25,667 nucleotides of DNA from a virus, in IMG/VR virus record IMGVR_UViG_3300025151_000265, positions 1 to 25,667 of that record; one strand, given 5' to 3'. Position 1 is the stretch's first letter. Every line of letters starts with the position of its first letter. The position numbers and the translations under genes were made by a program. A model generated the notes under the pieces. That model searched no databases. It saw only the letters and a list, made by a program, of their open reading frames with translations, and had not been told where the DNA came from. Positions 1 through 6,778 of this stretch are shown here, piece by piece.

Positions 1-4
1 TAAC

Positions 5-304
5 ATGACATGGAACTATTACGAAGATTCGACAATTAGCAAATTCAGAGTACCTAACAAGAATTCTAAGATTGTACGGGAAGGAGAAACTACCGGTCCG
101 TCAGTTAAGGAATCTGTGCTGAAGGTAATTCCACCGAGTTACAACATAGATAAGTTTGCCGTGTTGGTAGCAGATATTTTAAACGAAGAATATGGCGAGC
201 ATAATTTCGATTCTTTTATGGAAATATTACATGATAAAATTGCATATGAGGCTCCAAAAAAGAAACAGCCTAAGAAAAGAAGTGCATTTACAGCGAGGGA
301 TTAA
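5..304 (+). CDS. Small protein with variant N-terminal W tag (MTWNYYEDS)
   Basis: 99 aa, function not recognised. It opens with MTWNYYEDSTISKF, related to the MTW-D/N-YY form of the tag found again on three genes near 19.1-19.8 kb. The middle (residues about 50-80) is a mixed acidic and hydrophobic stretch that could be helical. The C terminus is strongly basic (KKKQPKKR), suggesting contact with nucleic acid or an acidic partner. A stop codon lies at positions 1-3, so the start is the first available ATG, but the upstream ribosome-binding site is outside the window. The next gene starts one base after the stop, and its Shine-Dalgarno (GCGAGGG) lies in this gene's 3' end. No membrane segment or signal peptide is visible. 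The tag assignment is weaker than for the MSWxxILK genes. Confidence 0.75.
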   Translation: MTWNYYEDSTISKFRVPNKNSKIVREGETTGPSVKESVLKVIPPSYNIDKFAVLVADILNEEYGEHNFDSFMEILHDKIAYEAPKKKQPKKRSAFTARD

Positions 305-305
305 T

Positions 306-575
306 ATGACATGGAAAGATGAGATAAAGAAAGAAATAGATGATAGGGAAAACTATAATTTAATCGCTATTAATGAGGCTATTCAAATAGCGATGAGAAC
401 TAATAAAATGATTAGAAATTCTAAATCTTCTGAAATAAGTAAAGCAGACAGAAACCTTCTTGAAGGCAGTAGTGTTGAATTAAAGAGGGCTAAGGCTAGG
501 CTTGATAAAATGATGAGGCTTCCTTCTAAAGAACCAATTACTGAAACAAGGGCTGACCCTGAATATAGAGATTAG
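306..575 (+). CDS. Small charged helical protein with N-terminal tag (MTWKDEIKKE)
   Basis: 89 aa, no family recognised. The ATG at 306 is chosen over an in-frame ATG at 192 because it follows the GCGAGGG ribosome-binding site, avoids a long overlap with the preceding gene, and gives a product starting MTWKDEIKKE, a variant of the tag with Glu at the position normally Ile. The rest is Lys/Glu/Arg-rich and probably helical (NEAIQIAMRTNKMIRN, then a repeated KRAKARLDKMM stretch). It is soluble, with no Cys pairs or membrane segments. It sits in a run of tagged small genes that appear co-transcribed. Confidence 0.75.
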   Translation: MTWKDEIKKEIDDRENYNLIAINEAIQIAMRTNKMIRNSKSSEISKADRNLLEGSSVELKRAKARLDKMMRLPSKEPITETRADPEYRD

Positions 576-583
576 TGATTAAT

Positions 584-751
584 ATGACACGCTGTAATTA
601 TTTAGAAGGCTGGTTCGATAATGAATCTGCTAAATTAGACAAAGTTGAGAATAACTATGGCCGTGATTTAATTACAGGTCAAAAGAAAAAGACTACTACT
701 TTAACTAAGGCACAAGCATGGGCTAAAGTATTCAGGAGGAATAAAGAATGA
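584..751 (+). CDS. 55-aa basic protein with possible C-terminal tag (AWAKVFRR)
   Basis: Short gene read directly from the sequence: ATG at 584, stop TGA at 749-751, overlapping the next start codon by ATGA. The product begins MTRCNYLEGWFDN and ends KAQAWAKVFRRNKE. The ending fits W-x-x-V-[LF]-[KR], the C-terminal form of the tag also seen at 9610 and 11862. The AGG AGG Arg codons of this tail also serve as the Shine-Dalgarno of the following gene, so part of the tail may be fixed by translation signals rather than protein function. Upstream GTGATTA is a weak ribosome-binding site. Coding is supported by the tight spacing on both sides and matching codon style. Function unknown. Confidence 0.6.
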   Translation: MTRCNYLEGWFDNESAKLDKVENNYGRDLITGQKKKTTTLTKAQAWAKVFRRNKE

Positions 752-1020
752 GTTGGCAAGATATACTAAAGGGTTCAGATAATGAACGGAATATAAGTGC
801 AGATTCTTTTAGAGAATACGGTTCAAAGGCTTCAAAGGAAAACCCTACATCTGCAAAAGATGATATTTCAACCCGTTCTTCTGAATTACAAACGGGCGCA
901 CGAACATATCAACAAGGTATTGATAAATTAGGAAAGTTATTTTCTAAAGGAAAAATAGACGAGAAGAGATATACAGAACTTCGTAGAGAATTAATGGAAA
1001 TATTTGGAAAGGAGGAATAA
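748..1020 (+). CDS. Tagged small protein (MSWQDILK) with SHOCT-like tail
   Basis: 90 aa. Residues 1-8 are the canonical tag MSWQDILK. A polar, Ser/Asp-rich linker follows (about 9-50), then a compact C-terminal segment, YQQGIDKLGKLFSKGKIDEK and RELMEIFGKEE. This resembles the short SHOCT type of helical hairpin (hydrophobic-x-x-L-x-x-L-x-x-x-G-x-I-x-x-x-x-[FY]) found at the ends of many small proteins; the resemblance is my own reading, not a search. The start is fixed by AGGAGGAATAAAGAATG. The same ribosome-binding-site-plus-tag sequence recurs before the next gene. The design (tag, flexible linker, small domain) suggests a cargo protein whose N terminus acts as an address. Function otherwise unknown. 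Confidence 0.8.
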   Translation: MSWQDILKGSDNERNISADSFREYGSKASKENPTSAKDDISTRSSELQTGARTYQQGIDKLGKLFSKGKIDEKRYTELRRELMEIFGKEE

Positions 1021-1023
1021 AGA

Positions 1024-1542
1024 ATGAGTTGGAAAAATATATTAAAACGGCAAACTAGTCTAAGGGAATTTGGCAACAGGCAGACTTCATTAGAGGAATT
1101 TGGCAACAGGCAGACTTCATTAGAGGACTTAGAAAATACAAAACCAAAGAAAGAGTTACCGTATAAACAGTTTAGAAGAACACCTAAACCTAAACCTAAA
1201 CCTAAACCTAAACCTAAACCTAAACCTAAACCGGAACCAAAATTAAGTGATGACGAACTACTTAGAAAATTATATTCTAATTTCCTTTATGATGCAGAGG
1301 ATTTTGCCGGTGCAAGGGAAGGATATTCTGATGGTAGCGACTCCCGTTTTGTAAAATCATATTATGTTATTTTAGAAAAACTCCGTAAATTAGATGTAGT
1401 TAAAGATGCAAGTAAAATAGAAAAATTGCTTGATGAATTAGAAAACCATCCTTTTATGCCATTTGAAACTATTAAATATCCTTACTTACCCGATGACTAT
1501 GAAGAAGGGGAATTGCAAGGATATTATGATAAGGTGATGTAA
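1024..1542 (+). CDS. Tagged repeat protein (MSWKNILK) with decapeptide repeats and (PK)n linker
   Basis: 172 aa. Residues 1-8 are the tag MSWKNILK. Three decapeptide repeats follow (RQTSLREFGN, RQTSLEEFGN, RQTSLEDLEN; about 9-38), then a Pro-Lys alternating linker at about 56-73, then a 100-residue acidic globular-looking domain (LSDDELLRKLYSNFLYDAED onward). The PK run is the kind of extended, basic linker that spaces a domain away from a surface. The first repeat begins directly after the tag Lys (K-RQTS); the 660-aa tagged protein at 4796 also has KRQT after its tag. The start follows AAGGAGGAATAAAGA. The stop precedes the next ATG by one base. No known family recognised. The repeats suggest recent DNA slippage. 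Confidence 0.82.
   Translation: MSWKNILKRQTSLREFGNRQTSLEEFGNRQTSLEDLENTKPKKELPYKQFRRTPKPKPKPKPKPKPKPKPEPKLSDDELLRKLYSNFLYDAEDFAGAREGYSDGSDSRFVKSYYVILEKLRKLDVVKDASKIEKLLDELENHPFMPFETIKYPYLPDDYEEGELQGYYDKVM
1066..1125 (+). repeat. Two perfect 30-bp tandem repeats plus a diverged upstream partial copy
   Basis: The 30-base unit at 1066-1095 is repeated exactly at 1096-1125. It encodes the decapeptide EFGNRQTSLE in phase. A diverged partial copy precedes it (about 1048-1065, encoding RQTSLR with different codons), and a degenerate end follows (DLEN). The perfect identity of the two central copies beside a diverged one points to a recent duplication of an older repeat. Ten codons per unit keeps frame. 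Confidence 0.9.
1183..1230 (+). repeat. Eight tandem CCTAAA hexamers encoding (Pro-Lys)8
   Basis: Positions 1183-1230 are eight uninterrupted copies of CCTAAA, read in frame as Pro-Lys, followed by a degenerate copy (CCGGAA, CCAAAA). No synonymous change occurs in the run, which is typical of replication slippage. It is likely to vary in copy number between related genomes without breaking the frame. Confidence 0.95.
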
Positions 1543-1543
1543 A

Positions 1544-1909
1544 ATGGGTTGGGAAGATGTACTAAAGGTGCTTACACCTAGAATGTTTTTAGAAAATATT
1601 CAGAACATAATAGGAGGAGAAATTACCGGTACTAGTAGTAGGGGTTCAGATAAATATACTTTACATTCTGACAAAGGAAAGATAACTGTTGCTAGAAAGG
1701 GTTCATCAGAATATAATGTTAGTTCCGGATTCTTTAACGAAAATTCTTATAATCTAACTACACTACTTCCTAGGCTTCTAGATTCTCTTAATGGGGAAAT
1801 GGAAAAAATGCCCGGAGCAGTAGTTACAAGTAGTGCGGCGCATACACCTCTCTTTAGCGAAGGCAGAATGGGAGGTCGAAGAAATGCCAAGGATGAAGAA
1901 AAAGACTAA
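1544..1909 (+). CDS. Tagged small protein (MGWEDVLK)
   Basis: 121 aa. The N terminus MGWEDVLKVLTP is the tag with Gly at position 2 and Val in the Ile position. Residues 25-65 (GGEITGTSSRGSDKYTLHS, then KGKITVARKGS) look like a small beta-rich unit, followed by a Leu-rich helix (LTTLLPRLLDSLNGEMEKM) and a basic/acidic tail. Its 3' end overlaps the following gene by 26 bases, and the downstream ribosome-binding site GGAGGT is inside its last codons. The ribosome-binding site for this gene is GATAAGGTGATG, close upstream. Family not recognised. Confidence 0.78.
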   Translation: MGWEDVLKVLTPRMFLENIQNIIGGEITGTSSRGSDKYTLHSDKGKITVARKGSSEYNVSSGFFNENSYNLTTLLPRLLDSLNGEMEKMPGAVVTSSAAHTPLFSEGRMGGRRNAKDEEKD

Positions 1910-3107
1910 GACCAAGAACGGCAATACTGCTGAACAGGAATTGAAGTCTACTAACTTTTTCAAAGAGTTTCAGGAATGGAAGGAATTAGAAGGGGTAGGT
2001 TTTATTCTAAGACACGGAATCAAGGCCCCTAATACTGTTACAAGAAGAACAGGCATGGAAACAGTCGAAGGTTCTTCTAGAGGACACCGTGACCATTTGC
2101 CAAGACTTATGGAAATTATGGACTATGATGATTTCATAGGAGATAAAGAAATAGAGTACATTGAAGCCTATGTGAAATTTATTGATGCGGCAAAGGGGAC
2201 TAAGGCAGACCCCGCCATGATACCTTACCATACTAATATTTACGACAAAGCAGGAAAACTAGTCGGTAAGAAAAAAGTCTACGGGCATTGGAAAACTGCG
2301 GAGTTTGTAAAATATAGTAAGAAGTTTAAAGGCGACTCTCCGGTTCCTTCCTCTTGGTATAGTTACGATATAAATAAACCACCCACTCCTCCACCCCATC
2401 AGGTAATATATTCTAAACAGAACCCAAAGGGATTGAAATATATTTTAGAAGATGCACTTGAGGAATTGGGAGATGCAGACCTTAAATTTGAAATTACTAG
2501 AGTTTCTAATCCTAAAGAATTGTATAAGTTGTCTCAGGTTAAGCAATTCTTAGAAAGCCAATTAACTCCGGCTTTAGTTAAAGAGGGAGTAATTAATGCT
2601 AAGGCTATTGCTGGAAAATTAGCAAGTCAAAAGTTTGGAGTTACCGGCGAAGCAGAAGAAGCAATCGTTAGAAGATTAAGCGGTTTTTCTGAAGAAGAAG
2701 TTGCTGGAGATGTAGAGGAATTTACTATTAAGGTTTCAGCCACAGTTGTAGAAAGAGCCTATCTTGCTTCTACTAAGAAGAAGGTAGGGGGATTCTATCT
2801 ACATGGTAAGGTCTTGGACAAGAGGCCTAGAAAGGAAGGAGTACCGGTTGCTAAATCTTGGGAGGATTGGTTGAAGGTGGATAAATCTCCTGTTGCAATG
2901 TTTAATAGGTTGGCAGAAAATCTAAAACAAGAAGTAAGAAACTTAGTGAACACAGGAATGAGTCTTAATGATGCGGTTCTAAGAGTCTATAAGAAAATGA
3001 CAAAAAAGCCAAAATCTGAAACTAAACCTAAACCTTTTGCTAGTCCGAAACGGCCAACACCTTTGCGTGGACAGTCTGATAATAGTGATAGGAGAACTAG
3101 ATTTTAA
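1884..3107 (+). CDS. 407-aa protein of unknown function with internal tag-like motif
   Basis: The ATG at 1884 (MPRMKKKTKTKNG) follows GGAGGT with 7-base spacing; an earlier in-frame ATG at 1833 lacks such a site. No family recognised. The N terminus is basic, and the middle has a Pro-rich loop (KPPTPPPHQ, around residue 155). Residues 324-332 read AKSWEDWLK, an exact match to the tag core W-x-x-[IVLW]-L-K, 82 residues from the C terminus and immediately after a Lys/Arg-rich segment. The tail from about residue 370 is basic and Pro-rich (KKPKSETKPKPFASPKRP). It is the only protein here with the strict motif inside the chain; cleavage near it would release the C-terminal piece with the motif at its N-side. 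It is followed 11 bases later by the TerS candidate. It could be a virion structural or internal protein. Confidence 0.8.
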   Translation: MPRMKKKTKTKNGNTAEQELKSTNFFKEFQEWKELEGVGFILRHGIKAPNTVTRRTGMETVEGSSRGHRDHLPRLMEIMDYDDFIGDKEIEYIEAYVKFIDAAKGTKADPAMIPYHTNIYDKAGKLVGKKKVYGHWKTAEFVKYSKKFKGDSPVPSSWYSYDINKPPTPPPHQVIYSKQNPKGLKYILEDALEELGDADLKFEITRVSNPKELYKLSQVKQFLESQLTPALVKEGVINAKAIAGKLASQKFGVTGEAEEAIVRRLSGFSEEEVAGDVEEFTIKVSATVVERAYLASTKKKVGGFYLHGKVLDKRPRKEGVPVAKSWEDWLKVDKSPVAMFNRLAENLKQEVRNLVNTGMSLNDAVLRVYKKMTKKPKSETKPKPFASPKRPTPLRGQSDNSDRRTRF

Positions 3108-3118
3108 GAGGTGAGTAA

Positions 3119-3778
3119 ATGACAGTAACTCGCAAGCGTTGTAAGTTTTGCCAACATGAGGCAAGAGATGAATTGGAATCTGAAATAGATTCTATGCAAA
3201 TCTCATGTGATGATTTGGATAAGAGAGAAGGTTGGAGAAGCGGTACTGCCGCCCAACATCAAAGAAACCACATGGGAGATTATGAAAATAGTAGCAATCC
3301 CAAGTGTAAGTTCTGCACAGACCCTATGCGAAGCCACTACGAAAAGGCATTGAGTTCCGGAGAGGTTACTTCAGAAGCCATTGCTGAAACCCTAGGTATT
3401 TCTAAAGCACAAGTACAAAGACACATGAAACATCACTTGGCTCCTCTAGTACAGAAGTCTGCGGCTAATATCATAGCAAAGAAAGAAGTCAATGAAATCG
3501 AGATGCTAAGTCAAAATGTTCAAAGATTGGATGCCAAGGTAAATAGCCTATTTAACGAAGATGATTTAAGCGTTAAGGAAATTGATGCGTTAGTTAAATT
3601 GGCTAGAGAAGTCCGTGAAAGTTTGAAATACATAATGGAGTTTAAGGGCAAGTTGGTTCATCGTAGACAAGACACAATTATCGTTCACCAAATGCAAGTC
3701 GTACAAAAGGTATTGGCACAAAACCATCCCGAAGTTTGGCTCGATGTAAAGAAGCAAATGCAGGAGGAATTACAATGA
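3119..3778 (+). CDS. terS: Putative terminase small subunit with duplicated CxxC/helix-turn-helix/HxxxH modules
   Basis: 219 aa. Two tandem N-terminal modules each pair a CKFC with a downstream His cluster: C8/C11 with H47/H51, and C63/C66 with H102/H105/H106. Between these lies a helix-turn-helix-like segment, clearest in the second copy (SEAIAETLGISKAQVQRHMK, residues 85-104). This looks like a Zn-stabilised DNA-binding unit used twice. The C-terminal half is helical (about 124-180, ending DALVKLAREVRESLKYIMEF), like the oligomerising helices of small terminases, which bind the packaging site and hand DNA to TerL. The assignment rests on this architecture and on the head/packaging context; TerL is 8 kb downstream, which is unusual. 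A virus-encoded regulator is the alternative. Start set by AAGAGGTGAGTAAATG. Confidence 0.6.
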   Translation: MTVTRKRCKFCQHEARDELESEIDSMQISCDDLDKREGWRSGTAAQHQRNHMGDYENSSNPKCKFCTDPMRSHYEKALSSGEVTSEAIAETLGISKAQVQRHMKHHLAPLVQKSAANIIAKKEVNEIEMLSQNVQRLDAKVNSLFNEDDLSVKEIDALVKLAREVRESLKYIMEFKGKLVHRRQDTIIVHQMQVVQKVLAQNHPEVWLDVKKQMQEELQ

Positions 3779-3990
3779 GCGATATTAGTAAGAGATACCC
3801 GATGAAGCAAAATCGAAAGAAAAAACTAACAAGAGAAAAAGTATTTGAACGCGTTAGAGAACTAAAAGCAGGTATTAAAATGATTAAATTACTCCAACGA
3901 AAAGACCCTGCTTATCGTAATAAAGAAATAAATAAATTTCTTGATGTTTTAGAAGACTCAATTAAAGAAATGCAGGAGCAATTACAATGA
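3775..3990 (+). CDS. Small basic helical protein, untagged
   Basis: 71 aa beginning MSDISKRYPMKQNRKKKL. The ATG at 3775 overlaps the previous stop (ATGA) and is preceded by AGGAGGAATTACA; an in-frame ATG at 3736 inside the TerS gene is not supported. The product is basic at the N terminus, then helical (REKVFERVRELKAGIKMI and a second helix near the C terminus). No W tag. Its last codons (MQEQLQ) resemble those of the preceding gene (MQEELQ), because both encode the Shine-Dalgarno of the next gene. Function unknown; the size and charge would suit a DNA-binding or bridging protein. Confidence 0.75.
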   Translation: MSDISKRYPMKQNRKKKLTREKVFERVRELKAGIKMIKLLQRKDPAYRNKEINKFLDVLEDSIKEMQEQLQ

Positions 3991-4232
3991 GTTGGGAAAA
4001 TATAATAAAAGCAAAAAAATATCCGAATGTGGAGAGGATGATAGATTATCAAATTTCAAACCATTCAAAAAAACCCATGTCAAGTATTCCTAAATTAGTG
4101 AGTGAAGCAATTAAATTATTTGGAGAAGAATTGGAACAAGATATAGAAGACTCGTTTATTGATGATATTTCATATCCGGAGAACCATACGCCAAGACATA
4201 AAAAATTCAACAATTGGGTAGAAACACTTTGA
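3987..4232 (+). CDS. Tagged small protein (MSWENIIK)
   Basis: 81 aa. The tag MSWENIIK has Ile in place of the usual Leu. The remainder is a mixed helical domain (SIPKLVSEAIKLFGEELEQD) with an acidic patch and ends NNWVETL. The start overlaps the previous stop and has the recurrent upstream sequence AGGAGCAATTACA. A potential helix-breaking stretch (YPENHTPRHKK) precedes the C-terminal Trp. No known family recognised. Confidence 0.8.
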   Translation: MSWENIIKAKKYPNVERMIDYQISNHSKKPMSSIPKLVSEAIKLFGEELEQDIEDSFIDDISYPENHTPRHKKFNNWVETL

Positions 4233-4233
4233 A

Positions 4234-4478
4234 GGAGGAATTACAATGAGTTGGAAAAATATATTGAAAGAAGAATTGGTTTTAATCTATGATGATGGTT
4301 CTTCTGTTGAAGGTGTTGCCGGCACTTTAGCCACTGAAGACACTAAGGATGTAGTTGCTTTAGTATTAGATGGAAAAATTAAGAAATTGATTGGTAAAAC
4401 AATAACAATTGATGCGACAGACCAAAGTTTAGATTGATGCAGGAGTAATTACAATGAGTTGGAAAGATATTTTGAAAG
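4234..4478 (+). repeat. Recurring ribosome-binding-site-plus-tag leader (two adjacent copies; others elsewhere)
   Basis: The stretch GGAGGAATTACAATGAG reads into the tag codons at 4234-4268, and a near copy (AGGAGTAATTACAATGAG) at 4441-4478. Related copies lie at 3762-3779, 3972-3995 and 4782-4800. A sister version, AGGAGGAATAAAGAATGAG, lies at 734-752 and 1010-1028. The likeness covers ribosome-binding site, spacer and start, so tag and translation signal may move or duplicate together. The upstream genes differ, so this is not duplication of whole genes. Confidence 0.75.
4246..4437 (+). CDS. Tagged small beta-rich protein (MSWKNILK)
   Basis: 63 aa, among the shortest tagged proteins: MSWKNILK followed directly by a compact, probably beta-rich domain (ELVLIYDDGSSVEGVAG, then VVALVLDGKIKKLIGKTITI). 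With so little protein beyond the tag, the tag is about one eighth of the chain. Start preceded by GGAGGAATTACA, the cleanest copy of the recurring leader. Family not recognised. Confidence 0.8.
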   Translation: MSWKNILKEELVLIYDDGSSVEGVAGTLATEDTKDVVALVLDGKIKKLIGKTITIDATDQSLD

Positions 4479-4783
4479 AAGATAAATTTCAAACAGTCCA
4501 TGTCCCATACATTCTTGAAAAATTAAACGAATTACAATCTTTACGAGAACTCATAGATTTGGTGGATGAATTAGATGTTGTATCAGAAGAAGGATGGACT
4601 TTACATGTTCTAAGTCAAGAGCCGAACATTGAACCCTACCAATCTAATCATAGAAATAGAAGAGAATTGTTGGAAGAATTGAACTTTATGAATCGAGGAC
4701 ATGAAGGCACAATGGATTTAGAAGTGTATGTGAAACCTATCGGTGATAATTTTAGTTATTCTGACGACTTTTTATTTAGTTAA
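4454..4783 (+). CDS. Tagged acidic protein (MSWKDILK)
   Basis: 109 aa. MSWKDILKEDKF is the near-perfect tag consensus. The body is acidic and helical (EKLNELQSLRELIDLVDELD, residues about 22-41), followed by a segment with Trp and His (EGWTLHVLSQEPNIEP) and an Arg-rich patch (NHRNRREL). The start has the AGGAGTAATTACA leader. The stop lies 12 bases before the next start. Not recognised. Confidence 0.8.
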   Translation: MSWKDILKEDKFQTVHVPYILEKLNELQSLRELIDLVDELDVVSEEGWTLHVLSQEPNIEPYQSNHRNRRELLEELNFMNRGHEGTMDLEVYVKPIGDNFSYSDDFLFS

Positions 4784-4795
4784 GGAGAAATTACA

Positions 4796-6778
4796 ATGAG
4801 TTTCATGTGGACCGAGTTATTGAAGAGGCAAACTGCCATAGATTTAGTCCAAGAGATGCTTTCTCCTGTATTTTCTTTAGATGTTTTCGAAACTCAGTTG
4901 CCAATTCTTGATGATATGCGGGATTCTGGACTAAAAACTCAGAAAAAAGCAGATTTTAACAAATTAATCGAAGCATTGGATAAATATTCTAAGGATAAGG
5001 ACGGATTTGTTAGAGAATTCAATCCAAGGTTCAGAGAAAGCATGGATATTGCGCCAATGAAGCAAAAAATGGACCTACTTGTAGAAAGATATGGCACAAA
5101 AAAGAGACAAAGTGCAGATAATCCTAGAGCAAAACTGAATTCTCTCGCTCAAGAGATAAAAGAGGGCGGAAATACCCATAAAATTGACGAATTTTTGAAA
5201 TTGGCGCAAAAACATTCAGAAATAGTCAGATTAACTGAAGATTTACGGCAATTACAGAGAGATTTGCAGAAACTAGATACTGGAAGCGTACTATATTTCG
5301 AAGCAGGTATGAAAAATAAGCCCTTAGCAGACGCATTTGCTAAGATAATACAGGGTGAAGCCAAATGGGTAGGTAGTGGTTCTCCTACTTATGGAAATTA
5401 TGTCATACATTATCCCAATCTATCGGTAGGAGAATGGATGAAACAGTGGAATTTTTTCTTTGATACTCTATCTAAAAAGCCAGAATCGCTTAAAATAATC
5501 GCCCCTATCTTATCCGAAATCAAAGAAAGGAAGCCAATTATTACTCAAGGAGGGGTAAAAAGAAAGGTTGCTGTTAGGTCTAACTTAAAATTCTATGAAG
5601 TAAATCAATTCGATGACCGAATGCTTACAGAATTCCTAAAAACTGTTAGTAATACCAAAGGTGTCAAGTCTTCTATATTCATTCCACAGGGAGTTAATAT
5701 GACCATTACAGAAGGGGGAGAAGAAGTTACTTTATCTTCCTCTTTGTTACAGGACTTAATATTCCCTACAAAAACAGGAGGAAATATACGAACAAACCCC
5801 TATTTGAGCCTATTACTTACTGCCATTGATGGACCTAATTGGTTCGATACTTTATTGAAACAAACTAAAAAGTTGGAGATTATTGATGCTGGTAAATTAA
5901 GGCCTCTACTATTAGAAGATGCTATGAAGGCTTTTGAAAGTGGAGAAAGCCCCACTCCTTTGTTTGGGATAGAGATTAATTTTGAGTCTGATGAAGTTCC
6001 TGAAGAACCGGAACCTTTCAAGAGATGGTTCATGAAAGAAGTAGATGTAGGCGATATAAGTGAAGCGAATGCGGAAGAGATGTCTACTACTGTATCTCCT
6101 AAAATGAAAAGAGTATTAGACGAGGCAATAGAAAATATAGGAGTTAAGGAATTATTAGTGGGAGATATTTTAGAGGATAAAACTACTATAGATTTCGAAG
6201 AAGTCATGATAGGCTCACTTAGAAGATTCAAAATAGTCGGAGAAGAGGATGGAGAAATAGAAGAGTTTGTGCCGTCTGAAATTAAAGACTTACTTAGTAA
6301 CTTAAAAGGTAATTTACCGGAAGAAGAATTGACTCGTCTTGAGATTTCTTCATCGGTTGCTTCTTTATTATCAGAGACAGGGTTTAGACAACTAATGCTT
6401 TCTTATCCTCTAGTAAAAACGGCTAAAGAACCCCTAGGAGGTTCCCTTACATTATCTTCACTAAGTCCTAAAAAACTAATTCCATTTTTTGCTAGGTTAG
6501 ATTCTTTACTAGGAAGTACAGGAAGTGATTCTGTTTTAGGATTCTATGAGAGGATAGATAAGGCAACCCATAAAGATAAAAAGAAACTAATTGATGAATT
6601 AGAATCAACTATACAGGGAAGAATACTTGCCTACAGAAACGCCCTAATATATTTCTTTGAAGAGAACCTTCGCAAGATAATAAACTCTAAGGGAGTCGGT
6701 GACGGTAAGGGGCAACTTCCGAAGAAGTTATTAAATAAACTAGTAGACAAGAATATTGTTACGGAGGTCGAATCATGA
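4796..6778 (+). CDS. 660-aa protein with tag variant (MSFMWTELLKRQ), unknown function
   Basis: The first residues MSFMWTELLKRQT give W-x-x-L-L-K, the tag core displaced by two residues. A second in-frame ATG at 4805 would give MWTELLKRQ; the ATG at 4796 has the AAGGAGAAATTACA leader and is preferred. No family recognised. Residues 90-180 are helical and charged; about residues 390-420 are acidic (ESDEVPEEPEPF). No membrane segments or Cys motifs are visible. It overlaps the 768-aa gene by four bases (ATGA), so the two are probably translationally coupled. If the tag is a packaging signal, this is the largest cargo in the window and might be an internal or ejected virion protein. Other possibilities remain open. 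Confidence 0.8.
   Translation: MSFMWTELLKRQTAIDLVQEMLSPVFSLDVFETQLPILDDMRDSGLKTQKKADFNKLIEALDKYSKDKDGFVREFNPRFRESMDIAPMKQKMDLLVERYGTKKRQSADNPRAKLNSLAQEIKEGGNTHKIDEFLKLAQKHSEIVRLTEDLRQLQRDLQKLDTGSVLYFEAGMKNKPLADAFAKIIQGEAKWVGSGSPTYGNYVIHYPNLSVGEWMKQWNFFFDTLSKKPESLKIIAPILSEIKERKPIITQGGVKRKVAVRSNLKFYEVNQFDDRMLTEFLKTVSNTKGVKSSIFIPQGVNMTITEGGEEVTLSSSLLQDLIFPTKTGGNIRTNPYLSLLLTAIDGPNWFDTLLKQTKKLEIIDAGKLRPLLLEDAMKAFESGESPTPLFGIEINFESDEVPEEPEPFKRWFMKEVDVGDISEANAEEMSTTVSPKMKRVLDEAIENIGVKELLVGDILEDKTTIDFEEVMIGSLRRFKIVGEEDGEIEEFVPSEIKDLLSNLKGNLPEEELTRLEISSSVASLLSETGFRQLMLSYPLVKTAKEPLGGSLTLSSLSPKKLIPFFARLDSLLGSTGSDSVLGFYERIDKATHKDKKKLIDELESTIQGRILAYRNALIYFFEENLRKIINSKGVGDGKGQLPKKLLNKLVDKNIVTEVES

Noticed and set aside
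1183-1230. CCTAAA repeats as a telomere-like or replication element
   Set aside because: The repeat is in frame and encodes a Pro-Lys linker within a tagged gene, so a coding explanation is sufficient.
5836-5865. NWFDTLLKQ in the 660-aa protein as a second tag
   Set aside because: Spacing is one residue longer than the tag and no other internal copies support it.
5800-6231. 143-codon open frame on the minus strand
   Set aside because: Lies wholly within the 660-aa gene on the other strand, has a biased composition (Ser/Ile/Leu) typical of antisense shadows, and no ribosome-binding site.
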